Positions 1-11,600 of a DNA stretch of 64,000 bases are shown piece after piece. This DNA is from Echinarachnius parma (taxonomy: Eukaryota; Echinodermata; Echinoidea; Clypeasteroida; Echinarachniidae), in contig JBAMJV010005475.1 of the NCBI GenBank assembly GCA_037951105.1, positions 30,196 through 94,195 on the forward strand. The letters are read 5' to 3'. Position numbers and translations under genes: made by a program. The number at the start of each line of letters is the position of its first letter. Position 1 is the stretch's first letter. A model generated the notes under the pieces. The model was given only the letters and a program-made list of their open reading frames with translations, searched no databases and had not been told where the DNA came from.

Positions 1-593
1 TTCATATTACGTGAAATTTCTGTCTCAGGTGTGCACCAAATCGCACAATTTCACGCCCAAAAATACAAAAGCTCCCTACTTTGGGAGGGGGACACCCCCT
101 CCCACACCCTCCCCCGCTTGGTCGCTTCGCTTCCTCGCAATGTCTCCCCTACACTTTTTAGACATTGTTGACGCCCTTGCTTAGTTTCATGGGAGCCCAA
201 TGCCCTAGACTATATCGATGGCTCTAGTATACATGATCACGTGGATCCATCTCATGCAAGGCTCAGTCTTTTCCTCGCTATGCCCTTTAAAAATACGTTA
301 TGAGTAGGTTCACTATTTTATACAATTTTAACACCCATGCTAGGAGCAAATGTCTAAAATCTAAAAGCTTCCGGGGGCTCCGCCCCCTGGACCCCCATTA
401 TTGTCCCCAAATGTGGGTGCCCCCCCCCCCCCCCCCAAAGTCAGGTCTTCGAGCCATCAAGACACTTTCAATGAGCGCATAATAAAACTTCCGGGCATGC
501 CAATGTGGGGCTTTTAGCTCTCTCAGTGGTCACTCTGGAATTTTTTTTTTCAAATTTCGCCCCCCCAATCTCAAAAACGGATCGACACCCCTG
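1..593 (-). mobile_element. Non-autonomous hAT-like element, truncated by window edge
   Basis: This stretch is an inverted, near-identical copy of the first part of the complete element at 45980-47091. It ends with the terminal repeat GGATCGACACCCCTG, the same terminus that bounds the complete copy. It includes a G/C-rich part around 60-180 and a C-run at 421-436. No transposase reading frame is visible; the 60-codon frame at 300-482 lies inside the repeat and is not a gene. The other end lies outside the window. Confidence 0.75.
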
Positions 594-962
594 CACTAAA
601 CATGCAATAGGCATAAATAAATGAACATTCGTTGAATTATCTTGAAATCTTTAGCAGTTAATTAGCTAGTCGTTGGTTTCACTTGGCGACATCGAAGATC
701 GAACTTCAGATAAACCGCAAAGCCCCACTTCTCCTTTTGTTCGCCTTTATAATATGATATAGACAGGTGTTTGAATCAATAAGTGACAGTTGTGACTCCA
801 TCCATGGTAACTCCTTGGTTGCCCGGCTCATTACAAGTCGAATGTAAAGGACAAGCTGTAAATAACCAGTGTTATGTTATACCAAAAGAATGTGGCTTGA
901 CTACTTCGCTACTCTCTCATTAGTATATCCCCTGATGTAGTATAAATAAATGTTGTGAAATG
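594..962. other. Intergenic, nothing recognised
   Basis: AT-rich sequence between the hAT-like element and the foldback element. I see no reading frame with family motifs, RNA gene or clear repeat. Confidence 0.5.
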
Positions 963-1386
963 TTTTGCTATAATCTTGGAAACATTTTTAAATTTGGTCT
1001 TAATACATTACTGATGAGAAAAAGTGATGTTTACATTTTTTATTTTTGGTCCCAGGGTGCATTTTGGCGATTTTAAAGATAATTAGCTAATTTGCATATT
1101 TGTGAAATAAGGTCAGGGTCATTTTCTATCTAGGAATAGTACAATATTGATAAAAACTAGTATTCTAGGGTATTTTGGGGCAATGATTCCATTTCCGGTG
1201 CTCGTTTGTAAGTGCTGTATGGGAAACACTCTGAAATCAAAGATGGCTTCCCCTAATTTCCATATTTATGAATATTATTGATTTTCAGTGGATACAGCCC
1301 CTAATAAGCAATAATTCTGGATTATTATTTGTCAGTTATGTTCTAAGTATGCATTTAAGATATCTAAGATGAGTTGCCATCATGGC

Positions 1387-1401
1387 AACCTCTAGCAATG
1401 C
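1387..1401 (+). repeat. Left target-site duplication of the Tx1/L1-like LINE
   Basis: The 15-mer AACCTCTAGCAATGC here recurs at 5815-5829 directly after the LINE poly-A tail. In the uninterrupted opposite arm of the foldback the same sequence occurs once (around 6404-6418), which confirms the pre-insertion site. Confidence 0.9.
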
Positions 1402-4400
1402 TAGAGACAGACTTATCCAGAGACAGTAGCAGTGTACTTTGAAAAACTTGTTTTGACTTTAGCTACCACATATAGAAAGTCATAGTCATACATGTACTCA
1501 AATTAAAATAGACTGGTAATGGTAGCCATGCGCCTGAAGTGGCTATAGTAGTTAGAGACTATATTTAAAGAATAGGAATATTCTATAAAGTAGCTACATG
1601 GACTGAACTTTGATAAGAGACATTCCTCAATATAATAAAAAAATTATATTGAAAGGATAGATAGCTCACGTATATTAATATTTTCTGCGGGAGTTGCACA
1701 ATGTTGCAATCGGAGCTGGAAATCAATTTTTGTTTTTGTTGTATGTTAATTGTTGTGTTGTGTTATTGTGTAAAAAAAAAAAATCCTCCACAGCTCAAGA
1801 TGAAAGTATTTATGTATGTACATGTGTATGTCTCGAATAATGTACTTATATTATTACCAATTGTCAAAATTATTTTAAATGAGTAAGGAACAAATTAAAA
1901 TCTTTTCTATGAATTGCCGTGGATTAAGGGATACACAAAAAAGGAGAGATGTATTTGATTATTTAAAAAAGAAAAAGGCAGACATTTACTGTTTACAAGA
2001 TACCCATTTTGTCTTGGAATTAGAAGAAGATATTTTAAAAGAATGGGGAGGAAAGGGATTTTTTTCTTATAAGGCATCCAATGCTAGAGGAGTTGCAATC
2101 TTATTTGATAAATTTTCTCAGTATGTTATAAAGAGATTTAAATGTGATAAAGAAGGCAATTTTGTTGCTCTCAGTGTTAAATGGGGTTTTATGGAATTCT
2201 CTTTGGTTTCATTATATGGCCCTAATCATGATGATCCAGGTTTTTATGAATGTATACAAAATATTTTGTTGGACTATGATGATCCTCTTAAAATAATTTG
2301 TGGAGATTGGAATTTAGTGCAAAGTTTGGAGATGGATACATTTAATTATGTAAGACTAAATAATATAGATGCTAGGTCAAAAGTTCTTGAGATAAAAAAT
2401 GGTTTTAATTTATTGGACCCTTGGCGGCAAATGTATTTAGATAAGAAAGCCTATACATGGAGACAGCCTAATCCACTTAAGCAAAGTAGAATTGATTTTT
2501 TTCTAATTTCATCAGAATTGTTTTCTCTGGTGAAGAAGAGTGAAATTGATTTAGGTTACCGTTCAGACCACTCATTGATAACCTTGCAGATTATGTTTGA
2601 TAAATTTAAAAAGAAATATAGTTATTGGAAGTTTAATAATTTATTTTTAAAGGAATTAGAATTTATTTCTCTTATAAAAGAAAAGATTAAAGTGGTTACT
2701 TTGCAATATTTGAATAACGAGAGCTTGGAGGGCAATCAATTTGATAAGGTTAGTAAGCAAAATTTAAAATTTTGTGTTGACGATCAATTATTTTTTGATA
2801 CTTTGTTAATGGAGTTGAGAGCAGCCATTATTATGTATGCAATACAAAGAAAAAAGAATAGAGAAAGTAATGAAATTAAGCTTAAAGATGAGATAGTCAA
2901 TTTAGAGATCCTTGTTGGACAGAATTTAGGGATACAAGAAAATATGGAAAAAATTAAACAGTTGAGAGCAGAATTGGAAAATTTGCGGAAACAGACATTG
3001 GAAAAAAATGCAAATATGTCACGGCTGCAACAAATGCAATATGGTGAAAAACCTTCAAAGTATTTTTTGAATTTGGAGAAACAGAGGATTGTCGAAAAGA
3101 CTATTGTCACATTGATTGATGATAATGGTGTTGTTTTGCAAGAGCAGGAACCAATTTTAAATGAAATAAAGACATATTATGAAAATTTGTATAAGTTCCA
3201 TGAAAATTCTAATATAGATGTGCTATTTTCTGAATTTGATAAAGATCAGGTTAAGAATCTTACGGAAGAAGAGTCATTAGGTTTAGAAGGAGAAATATTA
3301 TATAGTGAAGTTGCAATTGCATTGAAAAATATGAAAAATAATAAATCCCCTGGTCAAGATGGTTTTACTGTAGAATTTTTTAAATTCTTCTTTCAAGATT
3401 TAGGTATTTTTATGGTTCGCAGCATGAATTTTGCTTATAATAGTGGAAGATTATCTTTCTCACAAAATTTAGGGGTCATTACTCTGTTACCAAAAGGGGA
3501 TAAAGTAAGACATTTTTATAAAGAATTGGAGACCTATTTCTTTGTTGAATGTAATTTATAAAATTGTATCAAGCTGTATTGCTAATAGATTAAAAAAGGT
3601 ACTACCTTGTATTATACATTCAAATCAAACAGGGTTCCTTGCTGGACGTTTTATTGGTGAAAATATTAGAATTATTTATGATATAATTGCTTATGCAGAT
3701 AAAGAAAAATTACATGGTATGATTTTATTGATTGATTTCGAAAAGGCATTTGATAGTGTTTCCCATGAGTTTTTGTTTAAGGTACTTTTTTTATTTAATT
3801 TTGGTAATTCTTTTAAGAGGTGGATAAACGTGTTATATAGCAATGCATGCTCAAGTGTTATGGTAAATAGGCAATTAACTTCTAGATTTTGTATAGAAAG
3901 AGGCTGTCGCCAAGGTGACCCTCTGTCACCTTATTTGTTTTTGTTATGCGCTGAAATTTTAGGTATGTTAATTCGCTCTTCAAATGAAGTGGTAGGAATT
4001 AGAGTTAACTTTAAAGAATTTAAAATTCTTCAATATGCAGATGATACAGTTTTATTTTTGGATGGTTCTATTGCTAGTTTTCAGAAAGTTATACATATTT
4101 TGAACTCTTTTGGTAATTGTTCTGGACTTAAGATAAATATTCAAAAAACAAAAGCAATTTGGAGAGGGGCTTTAAAAGAAAATAATGAAATAAAATTAGA
4201 AGGAGTAAATGTAGAGTTTGTTTATAATGGTTATTTTAGATATCTTGGAACAGATTTTTATGTTGATGTTGATAAAATGCCAGATTATAATTATGATAGA
4301 ATATTCGATAAAGTGAAACGACAAATGATTTCTTGGATTAAACGAAATATTACTGTTTTGGGGAGAATAACAATTGTTAAGTCATTATTATTACCACAAT

Positions 4401-5816
4401 TTAATCATTTGTTTATGTCAATTCCAAACCCATCTGTTGAATTAATGAAAAACATAAAAATACATTTTTCAAGTTTATATGGAAGAATAAACCGGATAAA
4501 ATAAGTAGAAAACAAGTTGTTAGTTCATATGAAAAAGGTGGCTTAAAAATGGTTGATATAGACTGCTTTAGTAAATCACTAAAGCTAACATGGGTTAGAA
4601 GAATTATTTTGAATATGTGTACAAATGTTGCCCATTTAATGCAGTCATTTTTACAAAACAAATTCATGATTAGTTTGGGTGATAATTATTTTTTGAAATT
4701 ATCTCATGAAATTGGCAATCCTTTTTGGAAAGAAGTTTTTGAAAGTATGGCATTGTTAGTTTAAAAATGTGAGACTGATTGGTTGTCTGAATCGCTATGG
4801 ATGAATAGCTCGATTCAAATTGGCAATGAGTCTATTTTTTTAAAATCGTGGTATGAAAAGGGTATTAGATTTATTAATGATTTGATGGATAATAATGGAA
4901 TTTTATTGTCGCATAAAAAATGTGAAGAGAAGTTTAATTTGAAGATTAATTATTTGTCTTATTATTCAGTCTGTCAAGTAATAAAGTGTAGATATAATGA
5001 ATATTATAAAACATGTCAAACAAAATTGGAAGAACCTTTAATTCCTTCTCATATTAAAACTTTTATTCATGATAAAAAAGGATGTGGATACATTTATAAA
5101 GTTCTTTTAGGAGAAACAAATTGTTTGTCTCTAATAAGTTCAAAGTGGGAACGATATTTGAATTATAATTTACAATCTGTATTAATACAAAAGTATAATG
5201 TTATGATATTTCGTTTTACTCCAGTTATTAGTTTGAAATACTTTCAGTATAAGATTTTAAATAGAATCTTATTTTTAAATAAACAACTTTTTAGGATGAA
5301 AATTGTAAACAATGAAAAATGTTCATTTTGTAAAAAAGAACTTGAAGATATAGTACATTTCTTTTATGAATGTGAGATTAGTAGAAAGATTTGGAATGAC
5401 ACTTCAAATTGGATTTATGAAAGAACTCAAGTTCGAATTTTGTTTAATTTACAAAACATAATTTTTGGCTTTGAAGATAAGAGAAATGATGCTCTTAACT
5501 GTATTGTCATTTTAATTAAACAACAGATGTTTATTTGTAAACTGAATAACATAGTTCCACTTTTTGATACATTGAAAAAAAAAGTGTTACAATATTATAA
5601 AGATGAAAAATATATGTTATGCATATCTGGAATGGAGAGATATTTTAATGTTAAGTGGCAGTTACTACAATTGTTGTTTGTATAGAAAGATTAATTTGAA
5701 TTTGTTTTATGCTCATGTATTTGATTTGTTTTATGCTCATGTATTTGATTTGTTTGTTTATGTGAAGATTAATAAATAGCCTGTGGAGGGCTCAACAATT
5801 TGAAAAAAAAAAAAAA
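1402..5816 (+). mobile_element. Tx1/L1-like LINE, 5'-truncated, with poly-A tail
   Basis: A non-LTR retrotransposon bounded by a 15-bp target duplication and ending in a 14-base A-run (5803-5816). About 480 bp precede ORF2 and no ORF1 is present, so the copy is probably 5'-truncated. The 3' UTR has a near-exact repeat of about 24 bp (5701-5757). Target-primed integration into the foldback arm explains the structure. Confidence 0.9.
1879..5685 (+). pseudogene. LINE ORF2: endonuclease, reverse transcriptase, zinc knuckle (broken)
   Basis: The first open segment (1879 to about 3520) is an APE-type endonuclease: MNCRGL near its start, LQDTH, GDWN, RIDFF and SDHSL are visible. LQDTH has Asp where most L1 endonucleases have Glu. 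The reverse transcriptase follows at 3542-4504 with DFEKAFD, QGDPLSP and YADD. The C-terminal part (4783-5685) has a C-x2-C-x8-H-x4-C knuckle. Breaks seen: a frameshift near 3505-3525 (the RT start continues in the next frame), another near 4480, and a TAA at 4762-4764 that the same frame reads through. The copy is therefore inactive, though the motifs are well preserved. YADD and the domain order point to the L1/Tx1 group; the exact clade is an inference. Confidence 0.9.
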
Positions 5817-6850
5817 CCTCTAGCAATGCATATTATTTGCATAATTATGTATTTTACCTAATTTGCATATTCCCCCAAATCGAGTATATTGGGAACCCGG
5901 CAAGTAAAGTAATACCACTTTTCCAAGGTTTTGGGGGGCAGCAGATCCATTTTTGATACTTATTTACCTGTATCACCATGGCATCCATCTCAAATCCAAG
6001 ATGACTGCTCCCTAAATTACACATGTTATGATACACGACTATATTATTTCGGTTATATTAGATTGATATTATAATGTTTTGACTTTTGATTATTGGAATG
6101 AGCAACTAGAATACTTGAATCACAATGTAGTTGTTTGCTTACAGTAAGCAAATCATACTTTTATAAATTAAATGCCATTTAAGTAGCAAATAGCATTATT
6201 TACTTTAAAATGACAATTGCGGCTATCTTGGATGTATGTGGGTTGCCGAGGTGATACAGGTAAATAAGTATCATGAATGGATTCGTTGCCCCCTAAAACC
6301 TTGGAAAAGTGGTATTACTTTCCTTTTTTACTTGCCGGTTTCCCAATATACTCGATTTGGGGGAATATGCAAATTAGGTAAAATACATAATTATGCAAAT
6401 AATATGCATTGCTAGAGGTTGCCATGATGGCAACTCATCTTTGATATCTTAAATACATACTTAGAACATAACTGACAAATAATAATCCGGAATTATTGCT
6501 TATTAGGGGCTGTAGCCACAGAAAATCAATAATATTCATAACTATGCAAATTAGGGGAAGCCATCTTGGATTTCAGAGTGTTTCCCATACAGCACTTACA
6601 AACGAGCACCGGAAATGGAATCCTTGCCTCAAAATACCCTAGGATACTAGTTTTTATAAATATTGTACTATTCCTAGATAGAAAATGACCCCTGACCTTA
6701 TTTCACAAATATGCAAATTAGCTAATTATCTTTAAAATCGCCAAAATGCACCCTGGGACCAAAAATAAAAAATGGAAACATCACTTTTTCTCATCAGTAA
6801 TGTATTTAGACCAAATTAAAAACTGTTTCCAAGATTATAGCAAAAAAATT

Positions 6851-7133
6851 GCTGCTTTACATAACCTGATAGACTACATGTCTCTTTCAGGCTGTTTCTT
6901 GATTGTGTTGAAACAAACTACGCGTCTATGACATGTATGAGATTTAGGTTATTTTACCGGTCTAGTGCGGGAGTAAAACGTATGTTTACCCGGCCTAGCA
7001 CCAACTGATGTAGCCGGTACGTTTCTGCCAGGGGGCAGAGGACTATTGTCCGAATATAATCGTAATCCGACCCGTTTGTTTACATGCAAAGACAAACACA
7101 TACAAATATTCATGACATCCCCTCAAATCGTTG
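6851..7133. other. Intergenic, nothing recognised
   Basis: Short unique-looking stretch between the foldback element and the first TTAA MITE. No supported feature. Confidence 0.5.
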
Positions 7134-7660
7134 AAGGGGTATACAGTTTTGGGAAGGCTGAACTTAGTAACCAAAACCTGCTAAATAACATTACAAACAT
7201 AGTTATAACTCCACCATGCTCGAAAGGTATACAAACGACTACCGGTAAGTGAAAAGCCTGTTCTCATTTTTTTAAAAGAGCCATTAAAACGCAAGAGGGC
7301 GCTCTCTAACAAAGCATTGTTTCAACCATTTGTCATACAAAATTATGCATGTAATGTTTTGTTGAAATAATGATTAAATAGAGAGATCATCGACAACTAT
7401 TTACAATTTTTGAAAAAAGTGTAAGCATTTTTTTTTATTTAAAAAAAAAAAATCATCGAATAAATCTGGGCCCCAAATTGATTACGATTGGATGTATTTA
7501 TTGATATTTGAGCCATTTCTGAACCGATTTTGACCAAATAAAAGTTTATTCTGCCATTAGAATTGCATGTTCTTTCAAATTCTGCACTCAGTTTTTCATT
7601 ACCTTACAAACAATTGTGTTGTGCAGCGCCCTCTCTAGCAAAACTGAACTACCCCTTTAA
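7134..7660 (+). mobile_element. TTAA MITE, family A, copy 1
   Basis: This matches internal sequence of the copies at 17135-17545, 30929-31443 and 41030-41264: a CCACCATGCTCGAAA block, a GAGGGCGCTCT block and a terminal ACTACCCCTTTAA. It ends in TTAA at 7657-7660. The family has no coding capacity and is probably mobilised in trans by a piggyBac-type transposase, an inference from the TTAA target. Confidence 0.7.
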
Positions 7661-8570
7661 ATATTCTCATAAATATTTGATTCATATCTTTGTAATGTAT
7701 ACGTGGTTTAGGTATAATGTGGGTGGGCGTGCGTGAAAGCAACATATATATTTACCATATTGTAACGTTGTTTGGCCCAATTGATTTATCATCATCTATA
7801 ATATAGTGTGATAAGTTGTTGTCTGAGTATGTTTGTGTTTTGTTTGTGTGTGTGTAGTTGGTCAGTGACATATCTTTTGAAATTTGGCTTGCAAAAGAGG
7901 GAATGTCCCTTTAACATGTGCGAAAAAAAGAAATTCGCGACCGGTCATGAACCGAGCGCGGACCATGAATGGCAGCGCTTCAGCCCCGAATATCCAACAT
8001 GGGTGGGTTTGGGTTTTTCCGAGTCTCCTTTTTTTGAAACCGCTCGTCTGTTTTAGATCATTTTGTTCTCGGTCACTGGGGCGAATAGTCCTATTCGCAC
8101 TTACGCTTGTCACAATCAATAAATCGCTGCACACGTTGAATATGCAAAGCCCTGCTAATATCTCCTTGCGGGACAGACCGACAAAATTTAGTCTCCCGCG
8201 GTCTTTTACGCAGTAAGCCTCGCAGGCGGTTCCACTGAGACTGCGAGTGGATCCATGCACTGACCATATATATAGTCATTATAGTACGAAGTCATAATGG
8301 GAAACCATGTGCATTAACGCTCCTTGTAAAAAACATTCACATTTAACACGTGATATTTCAGACTATTATGATACTGTCGTGTCTGTCGTGTGTGTAGTCT
8401 ATATACATTGATAGGAATTATAATGTCGCGTTGTCAACAGACTGGTTAATTAATATGTTTGTGACGTTCTGTGCGCGGTGATATCCATTCCGAAAAAACA
8501 AACACGTTTACGTGAAAATACGTGAGAATGCGTGAAAATTACGTGAAAATAATATAATTCGATAACAAGC
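7661..8570 (+). promoter_or_regulatory. Upstream region of the TRPM gene (candidate promoter/5' UTR)
   Basis: These 910 bases precede the proposed TRPM start codon. Part of them (about 7920-8260) is richer in CpG than its surroundings, and open frames on both strands there look like a by-product of composition. I could not identify a TATA box or define a transcription start. The promoter role is inferred from position only. Confidence 0.3.
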
Positions 8571-8634
8571 ATGGATGTGGATGATGAAGATCGCAAGACT
8601 ACTCGTTCTGAGGCAGAAACGATCCAATTGGAAG
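8571..8634 (+). CDS. TRPM: TRPM exon 1 (start codon)
   Basis: Encodes 21 acidic residues beginning MDVDDEDRK. The ATG has A at -3 and G at +4. It ends at a GTAAAT donor with one base left over, which fits exon 2. No family motif is visible, so the start rests on phase, start context and position; a more upstream first exon cannot be excluded. Confidence 0.6.
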
Positions 8635-11600
8635 GTAAATCACAGTAATTAAATTCATATTTACATTAAATTTTACAACTGTGATAATTATACTTCATTG
8701 AGCTAGTACTTTGTTGACATGTGCAAAAAGTGATGAATGGTTGATACAATGTATAGTATTGTTATCTTATATGTCCACTGGGTAATGTGTACAACTTTCA
8801 AGTTAAATGGACCTTATATGGCCGAGTAATGAGCAAAAATGCAAAGTGATATTCACTAACTCATTGCATTGACTTTATACACGGTTTCGACGATCCAGTG
8901 GATAATTTTACATCTGAACACTTCAATCGTTAATATCTTTCGAAAAACCAAAACCTGTTCCATGATTGTATTGTTAATACGAATACAACAATTAGGTATG
9001 AGGGAACCGCTAGAAGTAGAATTCTAATTGGATTTTGAGGATTTGGACAATGTTACTAAGTCCCTTTAAGCATGCATGTTATAACGTCTAACAATGCAAC
9101 TACAGAAATTTAATTATGTGTTACTTTAACATTTAGAATCTGATATTTTCCACTTGCATGCGTCGCATAGAAGAACAAATAACATTACATTTTAAAATGT
9201 ATATTATTCTTCTCAAGCAGGATATATTTGTTTTGTATAGCTCGGTGGTTAAAGGGGACCACCGGGCAAATAACAACACACACTTATATGCTTTGGTACC
9301 GTTTTGGGATATCAAATACATACCCAACATTTTGCACAGGGTTGTGTAATTCATAAACAAAGCAATTACTTTCCCCCACTTACGGAACCACTACTATTTC
9401 CTGGTTCCATACGGGCCGAACATTTGCGAGTGCGCCAATGCTATTCACGCGTACGTTCGGAGATTCGTTCACTCCGCACACACTACTGACCCCTTATTCG
9501 CATGCTTTTGAATGGTGATGCGTTTTCCAATTATATATATTTTTTTCTGGACACATATTTTTTGTGAACTTGTTGATGGAATGGAATACTAAGATGATAC
9601 ATTTCATTTATAAGGATACGATATTTGGGTGGTGGTACCCTTTAAGTACTGTTCTGATCTGCGATCCAGAGGTATCGGTTTCGATATTCATTTTATGATA
9701 ATATATTACCCAAGAAAATACAAACTATGGTAATATAACTTCTTCCAAATTTAGTACAGTCCACTGAGTAGAGTATTGTCGTACTGTTGTGCGGTGCGGA
9801 AGTGCAGCATGCAGAACTCCAGGAGAGACAAGAAAATAAAATTTTAAAGGGTGACTAAATTAAAAACGCATGTTGACTTTGCTTGATCTATACTCATGAA
9901 TACATCACATATCTGTTGACTATTTGATGTACATTTTTGTCATATTTTTAATATTATTTTTTCTATTACTTTTTTCTACCTGCTTAGCTTCACCCCTAAA
10001 AAAAACCCGCCAGAAGCTAGTGACTTTTGTGACATCACAATACCATTCAACCATCAGTCAGCTAGATGAACAAAAGGCATTGGTATGTCCACTGACCACC
10101 TGTTTACAATAGCATTGCATGTTTTATACAATGCCCACTCACCATGAAAAGAAGGGTTTCAATGAAAACATCCAATGATAATGTAATAAGGTACTCAGTG
10201 GGTGAGAACATATCTTTTGTTTATGTTTATCTAGCTGACCGATGGTTGAATGGTATTGTGATGTCAGAAAAGTCAATGGTGGAGGTTTTTTTTAGGGGTG
10301 GATATAAGCAGGTAGAATAAAAATAATAGAAAAAATAGTATACAAAATATGACAAAAATTTACATCAAATAATCAACAGATATGTGATGTATTCATTAAT
10401 CTAGATCAACCAAAGTCAACATGCGTTTTTAATTTAGTCACCCTTTAATAGGTAGTCATAAAAGGTGCAAAAGTGCAAGGAAAAAACATCTTTGTTTCTT
10501 AGTTATGTCGTATCTTCAGTCCTACCAGCTCGCTCATAAAGTGTTCGATTGTAGGAGCTGATCTTGTTAGACTGGTAACTGGTTCGGTTCCACAGGCAGA
10601 TGGCACTTGGGGAAAAAGGAAGATTGGAAGCTGTTAACTCTGCAGTATTGTTGTTGAAACTGGACTGGTTTCGTCTAGAGCGGTACGTTACAGGAAAGAA
10701 GTATGGTGGTCTAGGTGGTATGGCAATCGCGTTATTTAAGCTTCTGTATCAGGGTTGCCAACTTTGAGCCAGAGGTGAGACATTGCGAGGGAGGGAAGCG
10801 ATTGAGCGGGGAAGGGATGGGGGGGGGGGGGGGGGGTCCCCCATCCAAGGTAGGGAGCTTTTGCATGTATTGAACTTGAAATTGTGCAATCTGGTGCATA
10901 CCTAGATAGGAAATTTGGACTAAAGATTAAATGTATCTGGGCTAGCATGATTGTTATGATTTGATCGACCAGAAATGTTTAATGTAGGCTATTTTTCACG
11001 AAGAAAACAAATAATTGACACACTAATAAATATGCACCAATCACACACACACATTATTTTATTTAGTGTCATACACAGTTCCAACATAATGTCATCTGCA
11101 AACCTTAGCTGATTCAGATATTACCCATTTATTGTAATTCCTCTCGATTGCCAATCCAGGTTTCTGAAGACGTCTTCCATGGCTGCTGTAAATAGTTTCG
11201 GAGAAATTGGATCACCCTGTCTGACACCTTTCAGGATTTAGAAAGCATTGGTAGTAGTATTCTCCAGATGAATTTTGGCGATAGGATCTATGTAAATTGC
11301 TTTGATGAGGCGGATGTATTTCGCATTGTCTATCTGTAGAGCATCTAATAGTAACTGGTGGTCTAAACCATCGAAAGCTTTCTCGTAATCCACGAATCAT
11401 ATAGACAGATGTTGAAACGATATTCCTTCCCCTTTTCAATGATCTGACTTAAAGTGTGTAAATAATCTGATGTTCTGAATCCTGCTCGAAAGCCTGTCCG
11501 TTCTCTTGGCTGATTTTCATCTAGCGGTCTTTGGATTCATGCAAGAATGATTTTTGTGAAGACCTTAAAGGAGGGGTTCGGACGATTTCCAGCATTTACC

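Larger units (their letters stand above)
963..6850. mobile_element. Long foldback element, split by a LINE
   Basis: The left arm (963-1401, continuing at 5830 to about 6012) is the reverse complement of the right arm (about 6213-6850). The arms are roughly 620-640 bp and differ by scattered mismatches and small indels. The centre (about 6013-6212) is single copy. With the LINE removed the element is about 1.45 kb. The outer ends share a GCTATAATCTTGGAAAC motif. No transposase is visible, so it looks non-autonomous; I could not define its own target duplication. Confidence 0.8.

Noticed and set aside
7862-8260. Overlapping long open frames on both strands upstream of TRPM
   Set aside because: No family motif in either; the CpG-richer composition removes stops on both strands.
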